Assembly: GCF_001905505.1 (NCBI RefSeq)
Contig: NZ_LIPG01000002.1
Coordinates: 496,001 to 560,000, forward strand
DNA length: 64,000 nucleotides
Direction of reading: 5' to 3'
Source of the DNA: Streptomyces sp. CB02058
Lineage (GTDB): Bacteria > Actinomycetota > Actinomycetes > Streptomycetales > Streptomycetaceae
The translations under genes and the position numbers were made by a program. How positions within the stretch are numbered: the first letter of the stretch is position 1; the number at the start of each line of letters is the position of its first letter. Below are positions 27,710 through 36,730 of this stretch, in pieces. The notes under the pieces were generated by a model. The model ran no database searches. It was not told where the DNA came from and saw nothing but the letters and a program-made list of their open reading frames with translations.

Positions 27710-28768
27710 GTGAGGGACACACGAGAGAGCCGGCTGCTCCTGGTGCTGCTGATCGCCATCGCATTCGCCCTGATCACGGTCGATATCCGCGGTGGCGAGG
27801 AGTCACCGGTGGACGGAGCCCGGCAGGCCGCCGCCACGGTCTTCGGACCGGTCGAGAACGGCGTCGCGGCCGCGGTGGACCCGGTGGGCAACGCCATCGG
27901 CGCCGTACGGGACTCCGGTGACCGGCACGACCGGATCGCGGCCCTGGAGCACGAGAACGCCGAGCTGAAGACCAAGCTCGGCAGCGACGACCGCAACACC
28001 AGCAAGGTCAAGCAGCTCGACACCATGCTGAAGAGCGCCGGGGCCGGCCAGTACGGCATCAAGGCGGCCCAGGTCATCGCCATAGGAGCGGCCCAGGGCT
28101 TCTCCTGGACCATCACCATCGACGCGGGGGCGAACGACGGCCTCAAGCGCGACATGACCGTACTGAACGGCGAGGGGCTCGTCGGACGGGTCACCACCGT
28201 CGGCCCGAACACCGCGACCGTCCTGCTGGCCAACGACCCGGACTTCACCGTCGGCACCCGGCTGGAGAAGACCGACGAGCTCGGCTTCGCCACCGGGCAG
28301 GGGTCCCGGCCGCTCTCGGTCCAGTTCCTCAACGGCAAGGCCGACGTGAAGAAGGGCGACCGGCTGGTCACCTTCGGGTCCAGCAAGGACAAGCCCTTCG
28401 TCCCGGGCGTGCCCGTCGGCGAGGTGGTCCGCGTCGACCCGTCGGGCGGCGACCTGACCCGTACGGTCTACGTCCGCCCGTTCGTCGGCTTCACCAAGCT
28501 CGACATCGTGGGCATCGTCGTCCAGGCACCCCGCGAGAACCCCCGCGACATGGTCCTGCCGGCGCAGCCCAAGAAGCCGGAGAAGCCCAAGCCCACCCCG
28601 ACCGTCACGGTCACCGTCCAGCCGAACGGCGACCTCGTCGACGGCAGCGGGAAGGTCGTCGGGAACATCAACGAGAAGCCCGGCGCCTCCGCGTCCCCCG
28701 GCGCCTCCCCCGAAGCCTCGGGCAACGCCGACACGGCCGCAGGTGACGCGGCGAACGAGCAGGAATAG
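27710..28768 (+). CDS. mreC: Rod-shape protein MreC
   Basis: Extracytoplasmic scaffold that links MreB to PBP2 and RodA, 352 residues. One N-terminal membrane helix (about residues 8-25, LLLVLLIAIAFALITVDI) is followed by a coiled coil (about residues 76-110) and the two beta-barrel lobes with IDAGANDGLKRDMTVLNGEGLVGRV and RLVTFGSSKDKPFVPGVPVGEV. The C-terminal 80 residues are Pro/Lys- and Ala/Ser-rich, an actinobacterial extension. The GTG at 27710 has GAGGAAGG upstream. Eleven bases separate it from mreD. Confidence 0.95.
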   Translation: MRDTRESRLLLVLLIAIAFALITVDIRGGEESPVDGARQAAATVFGPVENGVAAAVDPVGNAIGAVRDSGDRHDRIAALEHENAELKTKLGSDDRNTSKVKQLDTMLKSAGAGQYGIKAAQVIAIGAAQGFSWTITIDAGANDGLKRDMTVLNGEGLVGRVTTVGPNTATVLLANDPDFTVGTRLEKTDELGFATGQGSRPLSVQFLNGKADVKKGDRLVTFGSSKDKPFVPGVPVGEVVRVDPSGGDLTRTVYVRPFVGFTKLDIVGIVVQAPRENPRDMVLPAQPKKPEKPKPTPTVTVTVQPNGDLVDGSGKVVGNINEKPGASASPGASPEASGNADTAAGDAANEQE

Positions 28769-28779
28769 AGCTGATCCCC

Positions 28780-29442
28780 ATGCGCTTGAACAGGACTCTG
28801 CTCTCCGTCGCCCTGGTCGTGGTCGCCCTCGTGATCCAGGTCTCCGTCCTCGCCCGCCTCCAGCTCCCCGGGGCCACCCCCGACCTGCTGCTCCTCGTCG
28901 TCCTCGGACTCGCCTTCGTGTACGGGCCCGTCAGCGGCACCGTCATCGGCTTCGGCGCGGGTCTGCTCGCCGACCTGGCACCGCCCGCCGACCACGCCGC
29001 CGGGCGCTACGCCCTGGTCCTCTGCGTCATCGGCTACCTCGCCGGAATGGCGCGCCCCGAGAACGGCCAGCTGAAGTCGGCCTTCACCCCGATGGCCTTC
29101 GTCGTCGTCGCGGCGATCGGATCGACCCTGCTGTACGCCGGAGTCGGCTCCCTCGTCGGCGACACGGCCGCCCGCCATGTGGGCCTCGGCAGCCTGCTGT
29201 TCACCGCCGTGGTCTACGACCTGCTGCTGGCGCCGTTCACCGTTCCGCTGATCATGGCGCTCGCCAGACGTACCGAGAACGACCCGGTGGCCGACAGCTC
29301 CGGCAGCGGCGACGTCGCCGCCGGCTGGCTGGCGTCCGGCACCGGGCTGCGGATCGGGAGCCAGCGTGGCGGGATGCGCCTGAGGGCCGCCCGCAGCCGC
29401 GCCGCGCGCGCGGGAAGGATCAAGGGGGTCAAGCGACTGTGA
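28780..29442 (+). CDS. mreD: Rod-shape protein MreD
   Basis: Membrane subunit of the elongation/spore-wall complex, 220 residues with five to six helices (LLSVALVVVALVIQVSVLARL, LLLLVVLGLAFVYGPVSGTVIGFGAGLLADLAPP and others). The C-terminal 50 residues are cytosolic and Arg-rich (RLRAARSRAARAGRIK), longer and more basic than in rod-shaped bacteria. The ATG at 28780 lies 11 bases after mreC; pbp2 follows within 76 bases. The position and hydropathy pattern make the call secure. Confidence 0.92.
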   Translation: MRLNRTLLSVALVVVALVIQVSVLARLQLPGATPDLLLLVVLGLAFVYGPVSGTVIGFGAGLLADLAPPADHAAGRYALVLCVIGYLAGMARPENGQLKSAFTPMAFVVVAAIGSTLLYAGVGSLVGDTAARHVGLGSLLFTAVVYDLLLAPFTVPLIMALARRTENDPVADSSGSGDVAAGWLASGTGLRIGSQRGGMRLRAARSRAARAGRIKGVKRL

Positions 29443-29518
29443 GGCAGTACCGGCACCGGACGAGCACCGGGGGAGACCCCCGTGACCCCGGCCGAACCAC
29501 CACCACCGGGGGCGCTCC

Positions 29519-31696
29519 GTGAGCAATATTCCGGAGACCGGAAGGACCCAGCGGGTTCAGATCCGTCTCGTCGTCATCCAGGTCCTCGTCTTCTCCCTCC
29601 TCCTGACGCTCGGCGGGCGGCTCTGGTACCTCCAGATCCGCAACGGGCAGGAGTACACCGACGAGGCGAAGAACAACCATGTCCAGCAGGTCGTGCAGCC
29701 CGCCGTCCGGGGCTCGATCCTCGACGCGCGCGGTGTGCCGCTCGCCGACAACGAGACCCGGCTGGTCGTCTCCGCGAGCCGCACCGAGCTGATGAAGATG
29801 AAGGACGACGGGGTCGCGGTCCTCACCCGGCTCGCCGACGTCCTCGACATGAAGCCCAAGGAAGTCACGGACAAGGTCCGGCTCTGCGACGCCAAGACCC
29901 CCCAGCCCTGCTGGAACGGCTCGCCCTACCAGCCGATCCCCGTCACCGACGAGGCCACCACGCAGCAGGCGCTGACCATCCGTGAGCGCGCCGAGGACTT
30001 CCCCGGCATCACGGCCGAACCCACCGCCGTACGCCGCTACGCCGCACCCGGCAAGGCCAACACCGCGCAGGTCCTCGGCTACCTCTCGCCGGTCACCGAC
30101 GAGGAGGTGACCAAGGCCCAGGACAGCGACTCGCCCTACCTCCGCTCCGACCAGGTCGGCCGCTCCGGCCTGGAGCGCACCTACGACAAGGAGCTCCGGG
30201 GCAAGGCCGGGGTCACCCGCTACGAGGTCGACAACCTCGGCCGGGTCATCGGCCAGGCGCAGAACGACGAGGCGGAGCCCGGGGCCAGCGTCGTCACCTC
30301 CATCGACGCCCGGGTCCAGGCCGTCGCCGAGTACGAGCTGAACAAGGCGATGGAGACGGCCCGCAAGGAGATGGACCGCAACACCAACGAGCTGTACAAG
30401 GCGGACTCGGGCGCCGTCGTCGTCATGGAGGCCAAGACCGGCCGCATCGTGTCGATGGCGTCCCTGCCGACGTACGACCCCAACGCCTGGATCGGCGGCA
30501 TCTCCGCCAAGGACTACGCGAAGCTCACCGGGAAGAAGTCCAACTTCCCGCTGCTGAACCGGGCCATCCAGGGCACCGCGGCCCCCGGCTCGATCTTCAA
30601 GGTCATCTCGTCGACCGCCGCGGTCAACGCCGGATACGACTTCGACGGCAACTACCCCTGCCCGAGCTCGTACTCCATCGGCGGCCAGGTCTTCAAGAAC
30701 TTCGAGTCCCAGGGCTACGGAAGCATCAACCTCGGGCGCGCCCTGGAGGTCTCCTGCGACACGGTCTACTACGGCCTGGCGCACAAGGAGTGGGCCAAGG
30801 ACGGCGGCAACAGCCCGAAGAAGAACCCGGCGGACTGGTTCTACAAGACCGCCCACCAGTTCGGCCTCGGCAAGGAGACCGGCATCGACCTCCCCAACGA
30901 GGTCTCCGGCCGCGTCCCGGACCGCCAGTGGAAGCAGGACTTCTACGACGCCAACAAGGCCTCCTGGTGCAAGCAGGGCAAGAAGGACGGCACGTACGTC
31001 GAGAAGATCGCGTACGAGGGCTGCATCGAGGGCAACAAGATGCGCGCCGGTGACTCCGTCAACTACTCGATCGGCCAGGGTGACACGCTCGTCACGCCGA
31101 TCCAGATGGCGACGATCTACGCGGCGATCTCCAACGGCGGTACCCTGTACGACCCCACCGTCGGCAAGGCGATCGTCAGCGGCGACGGCAGGACCGTCCA
31201 GGAGATCGCGCCCCAGGCCCACGGCAAGCTCCCCTTCAAGGGAGACACGCGCGACAAGATAGACGATGCCCTCGCGGGAGTCGCGACCCGGGGAAGCGCC
31301 GCCTGGCGATTCGGCGGATGGCCCCAGGACAAGATCCCGATGCACGCCAAGACGGGCACGGCCGAGGTCTACGGCAAGCAGACGACCTCATGGTTCGCCA
31401 CGTACACCAAGGAGTACTCGATCGTCATGACGATCTCCCAGGGTGGTACGGGTTCCGGCGCCTCCGGCCCCGCCGTGCGCAACATCTACAACGCGCTCTA
31501 CGGGCTCGACTCCAGCGGCAAGCAGGACCTGAAGAAGGCGTTGCTGCCCAAGCCCCAGAAGGCCCTGCCCACGATCAAGCCCGACGGCCAGATCGTGTCG
31601 CCCAAGATCAAGCCGTACGTCCCCGAGCCGCCCGCCGAGGACGGCACGCAGGCACTCGCGGGGGCTCTGCCCGGCACGCTGGGGAGGCGGGACTGA
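29519..31696 (+). CDS. mrdA: Penicillin-binding protein 2 (class B transpeptidase)
   Basis: Monofunctional transpeptidase of the elongasome, 725 residues. A signal-anchor helix (about residues 18-38) precedes the dimerisation domain (VVQPAVRGSILDARGVPLADN). The active-site Ser and Lys are in PGSIFK (Ser about 358), the second motif is SCD near residue 414 and the third is KTGTAE near residue 610. The C-terminal 50 residues are Pro/Lys-rich. The GTG at 29519 has weak upstream pairing. Its TGA overlaps the rodA ATG by one base, indicating tight coupling with its glycosyltransferase partner. Confidence 0.96.
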   Translation: MSNIPETGRTQRVQIRLVVIQVLVFSLLLTLGGRLWYLQIRNGQEYTDEAKNNHVQQVVQPAVRGSILDARGVPLADNETRLVVSASRTELMKMKDDGVAVLTRLADVLDMKPKEVTDKVRLCDAKTPQPCWNGSPYQPIPVTDEATTQQALTIRERAEDFPGITAEPTAVRRYAAPGKANTAQVLGYLSPVTDEEVTKAQDSDSPYLRSDQVGRSGLERTYDKELRGKAGVTRYEVDNLGRVIGQAQNDEAEPGASVVTSIDARVQAVAEYELNKAMETARKEMDRNTNELYKADSGAVVVMEAKTGRIVSMASLPTYDPNAWIGGISAKDYAKLTGKKSNFPLLNRAIQGTAAPGSIFKVISSTAAVNAGYDFDGNYPCPSSYSIGGQVFKNFESQGYGSINLGRALEVSCDTVYYGLAHKEWAKDGGNSPKKNPADWFYKTAHQFGLGKETGIDLPNEVSGRVPDRQWKQDFYDANKASWCKQGKKDGTYVEKIAYEGCIEGNKMRAGDSVNYSIGQGDTLVTPIQMATIYAAISNGGTLYDPTVGKAIVSGDGRTVQEIAPQAHGKLPFKGDTRDKIDDALAGVATRGSAAWRFGGWPQDKIPMHAKTGTAEVYGKQTTSWFATYTKEYSIVMTISQGGTGSGASGPAVRNIYNALYGLDSSGKQDLKKALLPKPQKALPTIKPDGQIVSPKIKPYVPEPPAEDGTQALAGALPGTLGRRD

Positions 31697-32886
31697 TGGC
31701 GGGCTTCTCCGTCTCGCGCTACGCCCCCGAGCGCTCCACCTGGGCCAAGCTCACCGCCCGCGACTCCGTCGTGCGTCGGCTGGACTGGCCGCTGCTCGGA
31801 TCGGCGCTCGCGCTGTCCTTCGTCGGCTCGCTCCTGGTCTGGTCGGCGACCCGCGGCCGCGATTCGCTGACCCACGGCGACCCGTACTACTTCCTGTTCC
31901 GGCACGCGCTCAACACCGGCATCGGCTTCGCGCTGATGATCGGCACGATCTGGCTCGGGCACCGCACCCTGCGGGGAGCGGTCCCGGTCCTCTACGGGCT
32001 GTCGGTCCTGCTCGTCCTCGCGGTCCTCACCCCGCTCGGCGCCACGGTCAACGGGGCGCACGCCTGGATTCTGCTCCCCGGCGGCTTCTCCCTCCAGCCC
32101 TCCGAGTTCACCAAGATCACGATCATCCTCGGCATGGCGATGCTGCTCGCCGCCCGCGTCGACGCGGGCGACCAGCTGCACCCCGACCACCGGACCGTGG
32201 CCAAGGCGCTCGGCCTGGCGATCATCCCGATGGGTGTCGTCATGCTGATGCCCGACCTCGGCTCCGTCATGGTCATGGCCGTCATCGTCCTCGGGGTGCT
32301 CCTCGCCTCCGGCGCGTCCAACCGCTGGATCTTCGGACTCCTCGGGGCGGGCACGGCGGGCGCCCTGGCCGTCTGGCAGCTCGGCGTCCTCGACGACTAC
32401 CAGATCGCCCGCTTCGCGGCCTTCGCCAACCCGGCGCTCGACCCGGCCGGCGTCGGCTACAACACCAACCAGGCCCGTATCGCCATCGGCTCCGGCGGAC
32501 TCACCGGCACCGGGCTCTTCAACGGCTCCCAGACGACCGGCCAGTTCGTCCCCGAGCAGCAGACCGACTTCGTCTTCACCGTCGCGGGGGAGGAGCTCGG
32601 CTTCCTGGGTGCCGGACTGATCATCGTCCTGCTCGGCGTCGTCCTGTGGCGCGCCTGCCGGATCGCCCGCGAGACGACCGAGCTCTACGGGACGGTCGTG
32701 GCCGCCGGCATCATCGCCTGGTTCGCCTTCCAGTCCTTCGAGAACATCGGGATGACCCTCGGGATCATGCCGGTGGCGGGGCTCCCGCTGCCGTTCGTGT
32801 CGTACGGAGGATCGTCGATGTTCGCCGTCTGGGTGGCGATCGGGCTCCTCCAGTCGATCCGGGTGCAACGGCCGATAACTGCCTGA
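31696..32886 (+). CDS. rodA: RodA/FtsW-family peptidoglycan glycosyltransferase
   Basis: SEDS-family membrane glycosyltransferase that polymerises lipid II with the PBP encoded just upstream; 396 residues and about ten helices. Diagnostic regions are GAHAWILLPGGFSLQPSEFTKI near residues 122-143, MPDLGSVMVM, the large extracytoplasmic loop with QTTGQFVPEQQTDFVFTVAGEELGFLG, and GIMPVAGLPLPFVSYGGSS at the end. The ATG at 31696 overlaps the upstream stop (TGATG); a longer frame opening at 31318 is out of register with family starts. This is the sfr gene of the Streptomyces mre cluster. Confidence 0.96.
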   Translation: MAGFSVSRYAPERSTWAKLTARDSVVRRLDWPLLGSALALSFVGSLLVWSATRGRDSLTHGDPYYFLFRHALNTGIGFALMIGTIWLGHRTLRGAVPVLYGLSVLLVLAVLTPLGATVNGAHAWILLPGGFSLQPSEFTKITIILGMAMLLAARVDAGDQLHPDHRTVAKALGLAIIPMGVVMLMPDLGSVMVMAVIVLGVLLASGASNRWIFGLLGAGTAGALAVWQLGVLDDYQIARFAAFANPALDPAGVGYNTNQARIAIGSGGLTGTGLFNGSQTTGQFVPEQQTDFVFTVAGEELGFLGAGLIIVLLGVVLWRACRIARETTELYGTVVAAGIIAWFAFQSFENIGMTLGIMPVAGLPLPFVSYGGSSMFAVWVAIGLLQSIRVQRPITA

Positions 32887-32923
32887 GCGGTTCGCCCCCC
32901 TGCATGTTCGCGCCCATCGCGGA

Positions 32924-32929
32924 TAGATT
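32924..32929 (+). promoter_or_regulatory. -10 element for a leaderless CYTH-CHAD transcript
   Basis: TAGATT lies six bases before the ATG at 32936 and no Shine-Dalgarno is present, so initiation at the start codon is expected. Confidence 0.45.
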
Positions 32930-32935
32930 CGTCCT

Positions 32936-34462
32936 ATGGCGGACTCGAAGCGCGAGGTCGAACGGAAGTACGAAGCGACTCCCGAAACCCGGCTGCCGGA
33001 TCTGACCCGTGCGGCCGGGGTCTCGGCCGTGGTCCACCGGGGCGTCACCGAACTCGACGCCGTCTACTACGACACCGAGGACCTCCGGCTCGCCGCCGCC
33101 TCCCTCACGCTGCGCCGCAGGACGGGCGGGGAGGACGCCGGCTGGCACCTCAAGGTCCCCGTCTCCGCCGATGTCCGCGACGAGATCAGGGCACCGCTCA
33201 GCGACGCCCTGCCCTCCGGACTCACCGCGCTGCTCCGCTCCCGCGTGCGGAACACCCCCGTCGTCCCCGTCGTCCGCATCCTCTCCGCGCGGGACGTCCA
33301 CCACCTCCTCGACGAGCACGGCGGCCTCCTCGCCGAGCTCAGCGTCGACGAGGTGCTCGCCGAGCGCCTCACCGAAGAGGGCCACGGCACCACCTCGGCC
33401 TGGACCGAACTGGAGGTCGAGCTGGCCGACGACGGCGACCCCGCGCTCCTGGACGCCGTCGAGCGACGCCTGCGCAAGGCCGGTGTCCGGCCGTCGGCCG
33501 CACCGTCCAAGCTGGCCAGGGCGCTGGAGGAGACGGCACCGGGGAAGCACCGCAAGCCCCGGGGGACGGCCTCCCCGCGCAGCGCCGGCGACCATGTGCT
33601 CGCCTACGTACGCGCCCAGGCCGAGGCCGTCGTCGAGCTCGACCCGGCCGTCCGCCGCGACCTGCCCGACAGCGTGCACAGCATGCGGGTCGCCACCCGC
33701 CGGCTGCGCAGCGCCCTCCGGACGTACCGCTCGGTCCTCGACCGGACCGTCACCGACCCGCTCCGCGAGGAGCTGAAATGGCTCGCGGGGGAGCTGGGTG
33801 TCGACCGGGACCAGGAAGTCCTCGACGAACGGCTCCGCTCCCGCGTCGCCGGGCTGCCCGGCACCCTCGTCCTCGGGCCGGTGGCCGCCCGGCTGAAGCT
33901 CACCTTCGTCGCCCGGCGCGGCGGCGCGCGGCGCCAGGTGGCCGCCGTGCTCGACGGCGACCGCTACCTCGCCCTGCTGGACTCCCTGGACGCCCTGCTG
34001 GCCGACCCGCCGCTGCGCCCCGCCGCGAGCCGGGCGCCCGGGGACACGCTGCCCCGCGCCGTCCTCAAGGAGTACGACCGCCTCGCCACCCGCATGGCCG
34101 GTGCCCTGGAGCAGCCGCCGGGCGAGGAGCGCGACGTGGCGATGCACGAGGCGCGCAAGGCCGCCAAGCGCGTGCGCTACGCCGCGGAGGCCGCGAAGCC
34201 CGCCCTGGGCAAGCCCGCCAAGAAGTTCGCCCGGAGGATGAAGTCCGTGCAGACGGTCCTCGGCGACCACCAGGACAGCGTCGTCGCCCGGGACGCCCTG
34301 CGCACCCTGGCCGTCCAGGCCCACGGGGCCGGGGAGTCCGCCTTCACCTGGGGACTGCTGTACGGCCGGGAGGAGGCCGCGGCGGCGGCACGGGAGCGCG
34401 AACTGCCCGGGACCTGGGCGCGGGCGGCGGACCCCCGGCTCCGGGCGGCGTTGAAAGGCTGA
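32936..34462 (+). CDS. CYTH and CHAD domain protein
   Basis: Two-domain cytosolic protein of 508 residues. The CYTH triphosphate-tunnel domain (about residues 5-200) opens with the ExExK signature in REVERKYEA and has alternating basic strands (LTLRRRTGG, GWHLKVP). The CHAD domain (about residues 215-500) has the repeated His/Arg helices VHSMRVATRRLRSALRTY and MHEARKAAKRVRYAAEA that bind inorganic polyphosphate. CYTH domains hydrolyse triphosphate or make cyclic nucleotides; here tripolyphosphatase or polyphosphate-linked activity is inferred. It follows rodA by 49 bases but seems to have its own promoter. Confidence 0.9.
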   Translation: MADSKREVERKYEATPETRLPDLTRAAGVSAVVHRGVTELDAVYYDTEDLRLAAASLTLRRRTGGEDAGWHLKVPVSADVRDEIRAPLSDALPSGLTALLRSRVRNTPVVPVVRILSARDVHHLLDEHGGLLAELSVDEVLAERLTEEGHGTTSAWTELEVELADDGDPALLDAVERRLRKAGVRPSAAPSKLARALEETAPGKHRKPRGTASPRSAGDHVLAYVRAQAEAVVELDPAVRRDLPDSVHSMRVATRRLRSALRTYRSVLDRTVTDPLREELKWLAGELGVDRDQEVLDERLRSRVAGLPGTLVLGPVAARLKLTFVARRGGARRQVAAVLDGDRYLALLDSLDALLADPPLRPAASRAPGDTLPRAVLKEYDRLATRMAGALEQPPGEERDVAMHEARKAAKRVRYAAEAAKPALGKPAKKFARRMKSVQTVLGDHQDSVVARDALRTLAVQAHGAGESAFTWGLLYGREEAAAAARERELPGTWARAADPRLRAALKG

Positions 34463-34512
34463 GCACCGGGTTACGCTTGATGGTCACCCCTGCCAGCTAC
34501 GAAGGTCCACAG

Positions 34513-36438
34513 ATGTCTGCCGAGTCGGTCTTCCCGCAGCTCGAAGCTCTGCTCCCGCATGTGCAGAAGCCCATCCAGTACGTCGGCGGTGAGCTGAACT
34601 CCACCGTCAAACCGTGGGACGAATGCGACGTCCGCTGGGCACTCATGTACCCCGACGCCTATGAGGTCGGACTGCCCAATCAGGGCGTCATGATCCTCTA
34701 CGAGGTGCTGAACGAGCGCGAGGGCGTCCTCGCCGAGCGCACGTACAGCGTGTGGCCGGACCTCGAGGAGCTGATGCGCGAGCACAAGGTGCCGCAGTTC
34801 ACCGTGGACAGCCACCGTCCCGTCGGTGCCTTCGACGTGTTCGGCCTGAGCTTCTCCACCGAGCTCGGCTACACCAACATGCTCACCGCCCTGGACCTCG
34901 CGGGCATCCCGCTGGAGTCCAAGGACCGCACCGTCGATCACCCGATCGTGCTGGCGGGCGGCCACGCGGCGTTCAACCCCGAGCCGATCGCGGACTTCAT
35001 CGACTGCGCGGTCATCGGCGACGGCGAGCAGGCCGTCCTGGAGATCACGGAGATCATCCGGGCCTGGAAGGCCGAGGGCCGCCCCGGCGGGCGCGAGGAG
35101 GTGCTGTTCCGGCTCGCGAAGACCGGTGGCGTCTACGTCCCCGGCTTCTACGACGTCGAGTACCTCCCCGACGGCCGCATCGGCCGCGTCGTGCCGAACA
35201 AGTCCGGTGTGCCGTGGCGTGTGTCCAAGCACACCGTCATGGACCTCGACGAGTGGCCGTACCCGAAGCAGCCGCTCGTCCCCCTCGCCGAGACCGTCCA
35301 CGAGCGGATGTCCGTCGAGATCTTCCGCGGCTGCACCCGCGGCTGCCGTTTCTGCCAGGCCGGCATGATCACGCGCCCCGTGCGGGAGCGAAGCATCACC
35401 GGCATCGGCGAGATGGTCGAGAAGGGCCTCAAGGCCACCGGCTTCGAGGAGGTCGGCCTCCTCTCGCTCTCCTCCGCGGACCACACCGAGATCGGTGAGA
35501 TCGCCAAGGGCCTCGCCGACCGGTACACCGACGACAAGATCGGTCTCTCGCTGCCCTCCACCCGCGTCGACGCCTTCAACGTCGACCTGGCCAACGAGCT
35601 GACCCGCAACGGCCGCAGGTCCGGTCTCACCTTCGCCCCCGAGGGCGGCTCCGAGCGCATGCGCAAGGTCATCAACAAGATGGTCTCGGAGGAGGACCTG
35701 ATCCGCACGGTCGCCACCGCGTACGGCAACGGCTGGCGCCAGGTGAAGCTGTACTTCATGTGCGGCCTGCCCACCGAGACGGACGACGACGTCCTCCAGA
35801 TCGGGGACATGGCGGTCAACGTCATCGCCAAGGGCCGCGAGGTCTCCGGGCAGAACGACATCCGCTGCACCGTCTCCATCGGCGGCTTCGTGCCCAAGCC
35901 GCACACCCCGTTCCAGTGGGCCCCGCAGCTCAGCGCCGAGGACACCGACGCCCGGCTGAAGAAGCTCCGGGACAAGATCCGCGACGACAAGAAGTACGGC
36001 CGCTCCATCGGCTTCCGCTACCACGACGGCAAGCCCGGCATCGTCGAGGGCCTGCTCTCGCGGGGCGACCGCCGCGTCGGCTCCGTCATCCGCGCGGTGT
36101 ACGAGTCGGGGGGCCGCTTCGACGGCTGGCGTGAGCACTTCAGCTACGACCTGTGGATGCGGAGCGCCGAGAAGACGCTCCCCGGCTTCGGCGTCGACGT
36201 CGACTGGTACACCACCCGCGAGCGGACGTACGAGGAGGTCCTGCCCTGGGACCACCTGGACTCCGGTCTCGACAAGGACTGGCTCTGGGAGGACTGGCAG
36301 GACTCGCTCGACGAGACCGAGGTCGAGGACTGCCGCTGGACCCCCTGCTTCGACTGCGGCGTCTGCCCGCAGATGGACACCAGCATCCAGATCGGCCCGA
36401 CCGGCAAGAAGCTCCTGCCGCTCACGGTCGTGAAGTAG
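34513..36438 (+). CDS. TIGR03960 family B12-binding-like radical SAM protein
   Basis: Radical S-adenosylmethionine enzyme of 641 residues. The N-terminal third has a B12-binding-like Rossmann region (VGLPNQGVMILYEVLNER and FGLSFSTELGYTNMLTALDLAGIPL). The Fe-S cluster Cys are CxxxCxxC in RGCTRGCRFCQAG (about residues 274, 278, 281). The C-terminus has a second Cys cluster, TPCFDCGVCPQ, near residue 612. The reaction is unknown. The family is usually next to, or fused with, the DUF2344 protein found downstream, and near rne/rng and L21. The ATG at 34513 with GAAGG upstream is preferred over ATG 34480. A strong terminator follows. Confidence 0.92.
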   Translation: MSAESVFPQLEALLPHVQKPIQYVGGELNSTVKPWDECDVRWALMYPDAYEVGLPNQGVMILYEVLNEREGVLAERTYSVWPDLEELMREHKVPQFTVDSHRPVGAFDVFGLSFSTELGYTNMLTALDLAGIPLESKDRTVDHPIVLAGGHAAFNPEPIADFIDCAVIGDGEQAVLEITEIIRAWKAEGRPGGREEVLFRLAKTGGVYVPGFYDVEYLPDGRIGRVVPNKSGVPWRVSKHTVMDLDEWPYPKQPLVPLAETVHERMSVEIFRGCTRGCRFCQAGMITRPVRERSITGIGEMVEKGLKATGFEEVGLLSLSSADHTEIGEIAKGLADRYTDDKIGLSLPSTRVDAFNVDLANELTRNGRRSGLTFAPEGGSERMRKVINKMVSEEDLIRTVATAYGNGWRQVKLYFMCGLPTETDDDVLQIGDMAVNVIAKGREVSGQNDIRCTVSIGGFVPKPHTPFQWAPQLSAEDTDARLKKLRDKIRDDKKYGRSIGFRYHDGKPGIVEGLLSRGDRRVGSVIRAVYESGGRFDGWREHFSYDLWMRSAEKTLPGFGVDVDWYTTRERTYEEVLPWDHLDSGLDKDWLWEDWQDSLDETEVEDCRWTPCFDCGVCPQMDTSIQIGPTGKKLLPLTVVK

Positions 36439-36461
36439 GCCCCTGGGGTGACAGCCCCGTG

Positions 36462-36500
36462 ACGGACGCCCGGCCCGGGAACCCCGGGCCGGGCGTCCGT
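36462..36500 (+). terminator. Strong intrinsic terminator after radical SAM gene
   Basis: A perfect 18-base-pair stem (ACGGACGCCCGGCCCGGG and its complement) around the loop AAC, 24 bases after the stop. It would separate the radical SAM gene from its usual partner downstream. The following 230 bases (36501-36730) hold no gene; they probably carry the promoter of the DUF2344 gene. Confidence 0.85.
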
Positions 36501-36730
36501 GTCCTGTCCGGCATGGGACGCGCCGCCCGCGGCGCGCTGTCAGCGGGCCGGGAGACCCTGCGCACGGCGCGCCGGGACGCGTGGCGCGCGCAGGCCGGAC
36601 CGCCCCAGGTCACGGACTCGCGGGAACTCGGAGGGTCCGCTGCGCGTACCCTGGGTAGGACAACGACTGTCCCCAGCGCGGCGCCCGCATCAGAGATCTC
36701 CCTGCCTGCCGACGAAAACGTCAGGCGGGG

